Source of the DNA: Anaeramoeba ignava
Lineage: Eukaryota; Metamonada; Anaeramoebidae
DNA length: 64,000 nucleotides
NCBI GenBank assembly: GCA_028826165.1
Contig: JAPDFW010000136.1
Location: forward strand, 1-64,000
Reading direction: 5' to 3'
Made by a program: the position numbers and the translations under genes. The notes under the pieces were generated by a model, which made no database searches, was not told where the DNA came from, and worked only from the letters and a program-made list of their open reading frames with translations. Shown here one piece after another: positions 14,701-24,694 of this stretch (positions are counted from its first letter, which is position 1; every line of letters starts with the position of its first letter).

Positions 14701-15942
14701 TTTAAATTGATATTTTTAAATTGATATTTTAAATTGATATTTTTAAATTGATATTTTAAATTGATATTTTAAATTGATATTTTAAATTGATATTTTAAAA
14801 TTGATATTTTTAAATTGATATTTTTTAAATTGATATTTTTAAATTGATATTTTAAAATTGATATTTTTAAATTGATATTTTTAATTGATATTTTAAATTG
14901 ATATTTTAAATTGATATTTTAAATTGATATTTTTAAATTGATATTTTAAATTGATATTTTTAAATTGATATTTTAAATTGATATTTTAAATTGATATTTA
15001 AATTGATATTTAAAATTGATATTTTAAATTGATATTGAAATTGATATTTAAATTGATATTTGAAATTGATATTTAAATTGATATTTAAATTGATATTTAA
15101 ATTAATATTTTAAATTGATATTTAAATTGATATTTTAATTGATATTTTAAATTAATATTTTAAATTGATATTTTAATTGATATTTTAAATTGATATTTTA
15201 ATTAATATTTTAAAATTGATATTTAAAATTAATATTTAAATTAATATTTTAATTAATATTTTAAATTAATATTTTAAATTGATATTTTAAAATTGATATT
15301 TTAAATTGATATTTTAAATTGATATTTTAAATTGATATTTTTAATTGATATTTAAATTGATATTTTTAATTGATATTTAAAATTAATATTTTAATTGATA
15401 TTTTAAATTGATATTTAAATTGATATTTTTAAATTGATATTGAAATTGATATTTTAAATTGATATTTAAAATTGATATTTAAATTAATATTTTAAATTGA
15501 TATTTAAATTGATATTTTTAATTGATATTTTTAAATTGATATTTTTAAATTGATATTTTTAATTGATATTTTTAATTGATATTTAAATTGATATTTAAAT
15601 TAATATTTTAAATTAATATTTTTAATTGATATTTTTAATTGATATTTTTAATTGATATTAAAATTGATATTTTAATTGATATTTTAAAATTGATATTTAA
15701 ATTGATATTTAAATTAATATTTTTAATTGATATTTAAATTGATATTTTAATTGATATTTAAATTGATATTGAAATTGATATTTAAATTGATATTTTAATT
15801 GATATTTTAAATTGATATTTAAAATTGATATTTAAATTGATATTTTAATTGATATTTAAATTGATATTTAAAATTATATTTAAATTGATATTTAAATTTA
15901 TATTTTAATTAATATTTAAATTGATATTTAAATTGATATTTA
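11796..15942. repeat. ~4.15 kb satellite, 12-bp unit AATTGATATTTA
   Basis: Hundreds of copies of a 12-13-bp unit alternating ATTGATATTTA and ATTAATATTTA, with T-tract length varying from two to six. AATATT and TTTAAA cores are palindromic, so both strands look alike. Around 14400-14980 the longer TTTTAAATTGATAT form dominates. No open frame survives. It separates the RNF213-like and carrier genes. Confidence 0.95.
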
Positions 15943-16655
15943 TTGTTTTGAGAAATTTGAGTTTTTAGGGAGAAAGAAAAGATATTTCAAAATATTTTGA
16001 GAAGGTTTTTGGTAAATAGTTTTGTGAGAAATGGATAAATGAGTCGATATCATTTGGTTTGAATGTTGGTTTGTAATGTTTTTTTTTGTTTTGTTTTTGA
16101 AATAGAAATGAAAAAAATGAAAAAATGAAAATTATTTTGGAAAGAAAAAAAATATTCTTTTAGATTTCCTTTAATAGAAATGAATTGGAAATGGTTCTTT
16201 TCCATTTGGTTTTTATCATTTTTGTTTTGAAAGGAGAAAGGAAATTGAATTGAGAAAAGAGAATTAAGTCTTCCAAAAAGGAAAATTTTTAATTTCTTTT
16301 CCAAAACAAAATAAGAATAAAATAAGAAATTTACTTAAAATGTTTCTAAAATATTTCAATCCAAAAAGAAAACAAAGGAATCTTATCAAATTCTAATTAA
16401 AGAATAAACCAAAAAAAAACCTCTTTAAATAAAATTTTCTTTTTTTTTATTTTTTTTGTTAATTTTTGTAAAATTTTAGAATCGATGATGTCACCAGATC
16501 TAAATTTTTCAAATCAATAAGATTTTTTTTTACAAAATTTCGATCAAAATTTCGAGTTTATTATATTTTTCTTGTTTATTTTTTTTGCAAAATTTCTATC
16601 AAAAAATTTTCTTATTATATTTTCTTGTTTATTTTTTTGTAAAAATTTTTGGAAG
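15943..16655. other. AT-rich stretch without a recognisable gene
   Basis: Ordinary A/T-rich sequence with many short homopolymers. A minus-strand open frame of 84 codons at 16050-16304 is F/K/N-rich with no domain, and I do not call it. Confidence 0.5.
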
Positions 16656-16682
16656 CAAACACTCATCCAAAAATAGTTATAA
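16656..16682 (+). promoter_or_regulatory. 27-bp upstream motif, copy 2
   Basis: CAAACACTCATCC followed by AAAAATAGTTATAA, the partner of 10358-10384 (two mismatches). It is followed by a 280-bp AAAATT array and then, 370 bp away, the carrier-protein start. Role unknown. Confidence 0.4.
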
Positions 16683-16978
16683 AATTAAAATTAAAATTAA
16701 AATTAAAATTAAAATTAAAATTAAAATTAAAATCAAAATTAAAATTAAAATTAAAATTAAAATTAAAATTAAAATTAAAATTAAAATTAAAATCAAAATC
16801 AAAATTAAAATTAAAATCAAAATTAAAATTAAAATCAAAATTAAAATTAAAATTAAATTTAAAATTAAAATCAAAATTAAAATTAAAATCAAAATTAAAA
16901 TTAAAATCAGAAATTAAAATTAAAATTAAAATCAAAATCAAAATTAAAATTTAAATTAAAATTAAAATTAAAATCAGA
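16680..16978 (+). repeat. (AAAATT)n hexamer array upstream of the carrier gene
   Basis: About 300 bp of AAAATT with scattered AAAATC units. Open frames in all directions are artefacts of the hexamer. Confidence 0.9.
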
Positions 16979-17052
16979 AAAATTTTTTCATTTTTTTCAT
17001 TTCAAGAAAACAAATTTTTTCAGAACTAAAACAATTTGTAAAACAAAAAAAA

Positions 17053-18294
17053 ATGGAAGAAAAAAAAGAAGAATATCATCCTTTCCGCCATTTAATTGCT
17101 GGAGCTATTTCACGTTTTGTAAGTATTGCATGTACTGTTGCACTTGATAGTAAAAAAACAAGAATCCAATTTCATGGTAAAGATCCAAAAGCACAAGGAT
17201 ATTATCGAGGTTTAGTTGCAGGAATCATTTCCACAGTTCCAAGTAGTGCAATTTCATTTTTTATTTATCATCATATCAAAACGAAAAAATCACAAAATTC
17301 ATCCAAAAAAATAACAGAATCAAAATCTCAAGAAAACCGAATTTTTTCGTGGCAAACAAGAGCATTTATCCCAAGATATCGCCCCATCATTGAGGCATCA
17401 CTTCTCCGTGCAGGAGTTCTTGCGATGAGAAATCCTATTGAGATTGCGAGACAAAGAATACAACTTGAACCAACACTTAATACAAAACATATGGGACTTT
17501 TTGAAATCATTTTTCAGCGATACAAAGAAGCTGGATTCAGTGGATTGTTTACGGGATATTCTGCTTATATTCTCAGAGACTCAATTTCTACGCCACTTTA
17601 TTGGATGAGTTATGATTATGCCAAAAACTTGCAATCCAAATTTTCACTTTTTACATTTCCCAAAAAAAATCAATCAGAAAAAATTCCCAAAAAAAATGCC
17701 AAAAAATTGGGTCCAATCAATCATATGATTTCTGCAACTGTTGCTACTCTTGTTTCAACTACTGCCACTATTCCTATTGATGTTATTAAAACAAAACTCC
17801 AAACTCGGCATTTAGTTCAAGATGGAACTCAAAAATATCAAAATATTCTCAAAGCAATTCAATCTATTTACAAAGAAAATGGCATTATAGGATTTGTAAA
17901 GGGACTTGGCTCACGACTTTCTGGATTATTACCATCAACAATACTTTCATTTATTGTATATGAAGCAATTATTGAAAAATGGAATGAATTTGATCTCAAA
18001 AACGCAACTAAGTTTCAAAATGTTAATCAAACCATTTTAAGTTCTCCTTGTTATTCTTTTGAAAATATCCAGAAAAATATTCATAAATATATCATTCCAA
18101 AAAATGATATCCAGAAAAATATTTTCCCTCAAAATAGTATCAAGCAAAATACAATTTTAGGCAAACCTCTCAATCTCTCATTACAAACATTTCGTTTTTT
18201 CATTTATCATCAAACAAATTGTTCAATCCCAAATAATAATCCTTCTCAATTTATTGATTTTTCCAAAAAAAAACAAGAAGAATTAATAAAATAA
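17053..18294 (+). CDS. Mitochondrial carrier family (SLC25) protein
   Basis: A 413-residue, single-exon protein built of three carrier repeats of about 100 residues. These proteins exchange metabolites across the inner membrane of mitochondria or related organelles. Signature motifs (P-x-D/E-x-x-K/R): NPIEIARQRIQL near residue 127 and IPIDVIKTKLQ near 239 are good. In the first repeat the motif is VALDSKKTRIQ near 28, with alanine in place of the conserved proline. Each repeat also shows the G-x-x-x-G type helix start (HLIAGAISRF, HMISATVATL). About 90 polar, Q/N-rich residues follow the last repeat, longer than usual. The substrate cannot be told from the sequence. In an anaerobe it may act in a hydrogenosome-type organelle. 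Start chosen at the first ATG after the repeat array. Confidence 0.88.
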   Translation: MEEKKEEYHPFRHLIAGAISRFVSIACTVALDSKKTRIQFHGKDPKAQGYYRGLVAGIISTVPSSAISFFIYHHIKTKKSQNSSKKITESKSQENRIFSWQTRAFIPRYRPIIEASLLRAGVLAMRNPIEIARQRIQLEPTLNTKHMGLFEIIFQRYKEAGFSGLFTGYSAYILRDSISTPLYWMSYDYAKNLQSKFSLFTFPKKNQSEKIPKKNAKKLGPINHMISATVATLVSTTATIPIDVIKTKLQTRHLVQDGTQKYQNILKAIQSIYKENGIIGFVKGLGSRLSGLLPSTILSFIVYEAIIEKWNEFDLKNATKFQNVNQTILSSPCYSFENIQKNIHKYIIPKNDIQKNIFPQNSIKQNTILGKPLNLSLQTFRFFIYHQTNCSIPNNNPSQFIDFSKKKQEELIK

Positions 18295-18339
18295 AGAAAT
18301 CATTTTGTTCTCAATTTTTTTTTTGAATTGATTTGAAGT

Positions 18340-21130
18340 TTATTTTTGATTTTTTTCTGGATTTGAAATATAAAATTGATAATCAAGCCATCTTAATCCA
18401 CGAATCAAACTTGATCTCAAATAAGCTGAACAAGGGAAAGCAGCCCAACATCTATCGACTTCATCCAATCCAAGCATTTTAACAACCTTCAAAGTATTTT
18501 TTGCATAGGGCAAATCTTGTTTAGAACAAAAAATCAAAAATATGCAATTTTTTGTAACAGGATCATTCATTCTTTCTAGCATTTCTTCTTTTGCTTGTTC
18601 CATTCTATCTTCATCTCCATTCGAATCTATCAATATTATCATTGCAAAAACAGGGATATAATGACGCCAAAGGCGACGTACTCTATCAGCTCCTCCCACA
18701 TCCCAAAGTATAAGTTTATGATAGAAATCTGGTAGTTCAACCACTTCAACATTGAATCCTAACAAAAATCACCAAATAATTCACATTAACAATTTAATCG
18801 TTTGATTTCATTTGTTTTGATTTCATTACCAATTGTTGGTATTGTTGTTACTATTTCCTTCAGTTTTATATTATATAGCATCGTTGTTTTTCCTGATGCA
18901 TCTAATCCTTGCATGAGTATTTTAATTTCTTTCTTCTTCTTCCAAAATGGTTTTTTTGGAATATCCTCTTCTTTTCCTATTGCAATAGCACTTGGATGGA
19001 AAATGGCATCTCCATCAATAACAACTCTTTCCATATATGCTTGTTTGTATTTTGTATTTATTCTTCTTGGGTTATTTAAAATATTTTGTTGTCTTTTGGA
19101 AATTGAACGGCAGTTCCTTTCGAAAATTGATTTCCAAATCCAATCATAAGATGACAAAAAGTTCATTTCTGAAGAAGTGAACGATAATCTTACTAACGAA
19201 TCAATTTCCAAATAGGAAAAGATTTCATAAATGAGTTCTATCGGTAAAACCTCAAAATCACCCAAAGATTCAGAAATTCTTTTTTGTTCTTCTCTAATAA
19301 AATCTTCTTGATTATCTATGTTTTCAATTAAAACTGTTTCATTTTCTTGTGGAATTTGTGAAACAACAAAACAAGAATGAATCCATCCACAAGCACAATC
19401 ATGAATAACAATATTATCATTGAAATCAATTTTTTGTGTGGTTGTTTCAATTTGGTTTGAATTTGAGATTCCAATTCCTAATTGACCAAAACTATTTGAT
19501 CCAACTGAATATCCTCTTCCATTTATATCTACACAAATTATATAACTTCCTCCATATCCTCCACTTGCAAATATTTTTGATATGGCATTTCTTTCTGGAA
19601 TAATAATCCGATTAAATTCCTCTTGATTCTCTCTTTTTTGTGAACCAAGTCTCCCACAAAAATACACTTCTCCTTTTTCATTTAAAATGACTGTTTGTTC
19701 ATCTCCACAAACAATTTGGATTATTAACCCAAATTTTTCTATGAAATTAATTTTTTCAGGAAATTTCCGATCTTCAAAATCTCCTAATCCTAATTGTCCA
19801 TTCTTGTTTTTTCCACATACAAATATTTCGTGATTCTTTGTTAACGCAACAAAATGAAAAGCACCTCCTGAAATTTTCATTACACTTTCTTTCAATTTTT
19901 CAATTAAAGTTGGTTTATCTCTTGGAATATCATCTCCATGACCAAGTTGTCCATTAGAATTTTCTCCCCATGAAAAGAGATTTCCACTTTAAATTAAAAT
20001 CAAATTAAAATTAAAATTAAAATTCAAATTCAAAAATTTAAATTTAAATTTAAAATTAAAATTAAAATCAAAAAAATAAAAAATCAAAATCAAAAAAATT
20101 CAAAATTTTTTAAATTTAAATTTTAAATTTAAATTCAATCAAATTAAAATGAAAATTTAAAATTCAAAAATCAAAATCAAAATCAAATTCAAATTCAAAT
20201 TAAAATTAAAATTCAAATTAAAAAATTCAAATTCAAATTCAAATTAAAAATTAAAATTAAAAAAAAAAATTCAAAATTTAAATTTAAAATAAATTAAATT
20301 CAAATTAAAATTAAAATTGAAAATTAAAAAAAATCAAAAAAATCAAAAAAAATCAAAAATCAAAATCAAAATTTAAATCAAAATCAAAATCAAAATTTAA
20401 ATCAAATTCAAAATCAAAATTAAAATCAAAATTCAAATAAAAATTAAAATCAAAATCAAAATCAAAATCAAAATTAAAATTCAAATTCAAATCAAAATCA
20501 AAATCAAAATTAAAAATCAAAATCAAAATTAAAATTAAAATTAAAATTAAAATTAAATTCAAAATTAAAATCAAAATCAAAATTAAATTCAAAATTAAAA
20601 TTAAATTCATACTCATTATCACAAACATAATAAGAAGAACTTGAACAAGCAATTAAACTAATTTCCTTTTCTAATTTCACTTCTTCAAATTTAGATTTTT
20701 TCTTCGGATTTAAAATGGAAAATTCTCTTAAAAATACTTTTCCATTCACAAGAACTAAAACAGAAAAAGAACCACAACTAATCATTTGAACATCCATTCC
20801 TTCAAAATCACTAATTTTCAAAATTAATTTTGCTCTTTTTTCAACTATTTTTTTTTGAATTGGAAATTTTTCATTCTTTTCTTTTTCTTTTTGAATCAAT
20901 GAAATTTTCGGATTGCTTAAAGGAATTCCCCAAATTAAAATTTTTCCTGAATCAAAAACAAGAGAAGTAATTGAAGATCCACAAGAAATCAATTTAATTT
21001 CTTCTTTTTCTTTTCTATGTTCCCCAATTATTCTTGAAGTATCAACAGGTTTTTTATAAATCATTGATAAATTATCTTCAATAAGAAGAGCATGATTGTG
21101 ATTTGTTCCAGCAATAAATACTTTTTTCAT
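18340..21130 (-). CDS. RCC1-repeat / F-box / ARF-like GTPase fusion protein
   Basis: Three exons, 20613-21130, 18830-19986 and 18340-18758, joined across introns of 626 nt (19987-20612, simple-sequence) and 71 nt (18759-18829); all splice sites GT-AG. The product is 697 residues. Residues 1 to about 370 are RCC1-type blades (for example [37 protein letters not shown]). An F-box follows at about 417-465 ([13 protein letters not shown] ... WKSIF). From about 524 an ARF/ARL GTPase domain runs to the end: [15 protein letters not shown]^FNVE (split by the intron), [13 protein letters not shown] and PCSA. The F-box suggests SKP1/cullin recruitment, the RCC1 propeller binding of a partner, and the ARF domain a nucleotide switch. 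The catalytic glutamine after WDVGG is alanine, so hydrolysis is probably weak. The ARF part lacks its own N-terminal glycine for myristoylation. Domain calls are strong; the combined function is unknown. Confidence 0.85.
19987..20612 (-). repeat. Simple-sequence-filled intron of the RCC1/F-box/ARF gene
   Basis: A 626-nt intron made of AAATTC, AAATTA and AAATCA words. The ends are GTATGA (donor) and TTTAAAG (acceptor) on the minus strand. Splicing restores [18 protein letters not shown], which fits an RCC1 blade. Long open frames inside it (about 20353-20652) are artefacts. Confidence 0.8.
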
Positions 21131-21195
21131 CTTTTTTAAATGTCAAAAAAAAAATGAAAAATTAAATTTCATTTTTTTTCCTTTTTTTTTTTTAA

Positions 21196-24100
21196 ATGAA
21201 TTCAAAAATTATTTTTGAAAAATTCTCACAAAAAAAATCTTTAGAACCAACTGTAAATTTAAAAAGAATTTCTTTTTCTCTCTTCAATTTTAAAACAAAT
21301 TTTTTTGCAAATTTTTAAAAATTTTAAAGGATTTAATTGAAGCAACAAAAACACTTTTTTCTGAAGTTAAAAAGCCATTAGAACAAATTAATATTAAATT
21401 CTTAAAATTTTTAATAAAATCCGAAGCAAATGATCCAAATCAAAATGTTTTATTGTTTTTATTTTTCTCCTTTTTTCCAAATTCAAATTTTCTTAAATTT
21501 TCCCAAATAAATAGAAAGAAGAAATTCCATTTATTCATTATTTATGTCGAGAAAATGTTTCAAAAGATTTTTTCCAAAAAATTCTTAAATTAAAACTTAA
21601 TATCAATGATATTGATGTATTTTCCAATTTTATTTTATTTTTTTTAGCAATATTAAATAAATTCAATTTAAAATTTAGAAAGTAAACATTTAAAGAAGAA
21701 ATTTTTTTCATTTTCTCATTTCCAAAAAAATTTAAAATTAATTCTCAAAATTTTAGCAAGTAAAATTAACAGAAAAAAAAGCATTTTCTTCATTTTTTTT
21801 TTCAGAATAAATTGTCTTATTGATTTTTTTTCTAAATAATTTAGAAGAATTCAACTTTACATACAGCTTTAAAAAATCATGTTTCACTTGATATTATTAA
21901 ACTTTTGGTTGAATCAGGAGCAGAAATTAATCACCCTAATGTTTGAAATTTAATCTTTTTTTTTCTCATTTTAGAATTAATTTTGCTTTTTTTTTTCTTT
22001 TTTAGATTGTAATTCCAACAAAAAAAAAGCAATAATAATAATAATCAAATAATATTCATTTTATTTTTAAATTAGATTGTAAATATTTTTTTTTCTTTTC
22101 AAATTCCAAAACAAATTGGAAAAAATTGGAATTATTTTTTTTTTCTTAATTCACAAATTAGGGAAGAACACCCATTTTTTATTCTTGTTTATGTTCTGAA
22201 GAATATTTAAAATATTTTCTTGATTTAAAAACTGATATTTTTATTGTTGATGTAATTTAATTTTTTTTTAGAATTTTATTCCAAAGTTTTCAATTTATTT
22301 TTCAACACATTTTATTTGGGATTTTTTTTTTTAAATAGAAAGTATATTTAAATCAATTCAATTTCTTCTTAAAAAAAGAATAAATTTTTCCTCATTTCAA
22401 AATTTAAATTTCAATTTAAATTTCAAAGAATGTTTGTTTTTATAGGTTTTGTTTTCCTTGATTAGATAAATTTTTTTAATAATTTCAATCTAATATTTAT
22501 TTATAAAGTCTATGTCTATTTTACATTTTGCTTGTGCTCATAATGCTTCTTTCAAAATTATTCAACTTTTACTCGAATCAGGATTAGATAAATTTATTCA
22601 AGAAAAAAATGTGAAAAATTCCATTTGGTTTTTTTCAAGAAATCATTTTCTAAACAAATTTAAAATAGAAAGTAAATTGTTTTCTCATTTAATATTTAAT
22701 ATTTTTCTAATTTTTCTTTTGATAAGTTTGTAAAATATAAAAAAAATAAGGAAAAAAAAAATGGAAATTATTGATTTTGGATATTAGGGACAAACACCAT
22801 TACATTTAGCTTGTTCAAATTGTGTTTCTTTAGAGATAATTGATATTTTATTAAAATCAGGAGCAAATTCTGTTATTAATTTCCATGATGTAAAAAAAAA
22901 AAACAAATTCATTTCAAAAATCCAAAATCCAAAAAAAAATGAGATGATTTAATCAAAGAAAATTGTAATGGAATAATTTTTCAGAATGTAAAATTCAAAA
23001 ATCAATCACAAAATCTTTTTTCAATTTGATTAATTTTACAAAACAAAAAGAATGTAAAAAAATTAACATCTATCCAAAAAGAAAATAGTTATTTTTCTCA
23101 ATTTTGTTAAATGTTTATTTATAAAATTATTCTAATATTAGTTTATAACTCCATTAATTTATTCAATAGAAGCTAATCAATCTATTGAAATTTTAAGAAT
23201 TTTATTGGAATCAGGAGCAAATCCATTATTAGCAGATGTAATTCAATAACAAAAAAAAAATAAAGAAGAAAATTTTCTAAATTTTCTTTTAAAATAGGGA
23301 GTAAATTTATTCTTCTTTTTTTAAATCTTTCTTTCATATTCATTTTGATTTATTTTTTGAAATTATTTTTAGCTTGTAATTATGATCATTTCCAATTTTT
23401 TCTTCATTTATTTTATCTGAACTAAAAAAATAAATGAAAAATAAATAGGAAAAAACTCCATTACATTATTTAATATCAGTGAATGAAGATCTAAAACAAA
23501 AATTAGTTTTGTTTTTAAATTATGGTGTTGATTTAAATCAAAAAGATGTATTTTTTAAATTTTCATTTTTAAATTTTCATTTTTAAATTTTCATTTTTAA
23601 TTTAGATTGTAAATTTTATTTTTTGATTTAATTTAATTTGATTAAATTTCTTTCAATTTGAAAAAGTTTGTAAAAAAAATTCTTTTCTTCTTCTTTTTCT
23701 CTTGTTTTATTTGATTTATTTTTTAGATGGAATAAAAATTATTTTAGGATGTAAATTTTTGTTTAATCTTTTTGAATCAATAAAAATTCAAAAAAGAATT
23801 AATTAAATTTTAAAAAGGAAGTAAAATTTTGACAAAAAACAAATTCAAACAAATCAATAAATAAATCAATAAATAAATTAATAAATAGAAACCAGAATTA
23901 AATGATCAAAGCAAAGAATTTTTAACTTCATATTTCAGTTATATTCAAGATTTAGAAATAATTTCGAAAATTCCAGAAACTTGGGATTTAGAAGTCCAAA
24001 CATTAACTGGAAAAGTTGGATTTCATAAAGTTTGGTTGATGAAAAGAGTTGGAGGAAAAACAAATTTTGAAAAAGCCATTAATTATTTCCAAAACAAAGA

Positions 24101-24566
24101 TCAAGCAGAAGTTGAAATTATCAAGAAATTTATTTATTCTGCAACTCAAATTGATTCAATTATCAAAAATTTTGCAAATGAAATTGGAAACTCAAGTTTG
24201 TTAGAAAGAAATATGAAATTTCAACTCAAAAAAGATCTTTCCAATCTTCTTCTTGAAGAAGAAACAAAAGATTTCACACTTTTTGTTGGAGATTCTATGA
24301 TCAAAATACATAAGTTTGTTTTAATGTTAAGAAGTGAATTATTTTTGCAAATGTTTATCAATGTCAATGATAGTTCCAATTCTGTTCATGATTATTCTAA
24401 CAAAAGTTTTAAAGCATTAAAAGGTTTGACTGATTTTTTCTATTCAGATATAATTCATTTAGATGATGAGATTTATCAAGATTTGGAAGATGCCAAAATT
24501 TTTTATCAGTTAAATCAAAATTCCTTTCTTGATTATCATCTTCAACAATTTTCTCAAAAAAAATAA
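21196..24566 (+). CDS. Ankyrin-BTB protein gene with chained 3-nt micro-exons
   Basis: My model has 26 exons and 25 introns, 528 residues. Large exons: 21196-21252, 21330-21446, 21515-21616, 21845-21940, 22162-22251, 22509-22610, 22788-22889, 23142-23237, 23449-23547, 23889-24566. From 21515 each exon up to 23547 encodes one ankyrin repeat (30-34 codons), phase 0 at both ends (for example GQTPLHLACSN..., EKTPLHYLISV...). Between them lie 16 three-base exons (listed in the next entry). The last exon carries a linker and a BTB domain (DFTLFVGDSMIKIHKFVLMLRSELF) near the C-terminus. BTB proteins commonly act as cullin-3 adaptors, with the ankyrin part binding substrate; that role is inferred. 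Introns are 55-95 nt, the size seen in neighbouring genes. The single-exon reading is impossible, since every frame is closed between repeats. The two-residue filling of the ankyrin consensus supports the micro-exons strongly; transcripts are needed to prove them. Confidence 0.8.
21679..23820 (+). other. Sixteen predicted 3-nt micro-exons (AG-NNN-GT)
   Basis: Positions and codons: 21679 AAA, 21757 CAA; 22006 ATT, 22076 ATT; 22339 AAA, 22429 AAT; 22669 AAA, 22727 TTT; 22985 AAT, 23051 AAT; 23298 GGA, 23373 CTT; 23606 ATT, 23667 TTT, 23748 GAT, 23818 GAA (first base given, each three bases long). Every one is preceded by AG and followed by GTAA, GTAT or GTTT. Six gaps hold two each; the last gap holds four. 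Each cuts its gap into pieces of 55-95 nt. Inserted residues give D-K-Q-KNSTLH, N-I-I-GRTPIF, D-K-N-SMSILH, N-K-F-GQTPLH, D-N-N-FITPL and D-G-L-EKTPLH, the exact spacing of the ankyrin consensus D-x-x-G-x-T-P-L-H. Confidence 0.75.
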
Positions 24567-24694
24567 TAAAAATACAAAACAACCTTTTTTTTTTGAAAGA
24601 AATCCTCTAACATTTCGATTTTTAGATTTTTTTGTTTAGAAAAGAAAAAAGAATTTTTGTTTTTTGTTTTTTGTTTTTTGTTTTTTAGAGCATT

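Noticed and set aside
11796-15942. CRISPR-like array
   Set aside because: Units are contiguous with no unique spacers; a eukaryotic satellite.
16050-16304. 84-codon minus-strand open frame
   Set aside because: F/K/N-rich, no domain, no repeat in paralogues, flanked by plain AT-rich DNA.
16585-16954. Overlapping open frames on both strands encoding KIKIKI or LILILI
   Set aside because: Pure AAAATT array; every frame is open by periodicity.
21617-23888. Recursive (zero-length) splice sites instead of micro-exons
   Set aside because: All sites have exactly three bases between AG and GT rather than AG-GT directly, and those bases complete the ankyrin consensus. Transcripts could still overturn this.
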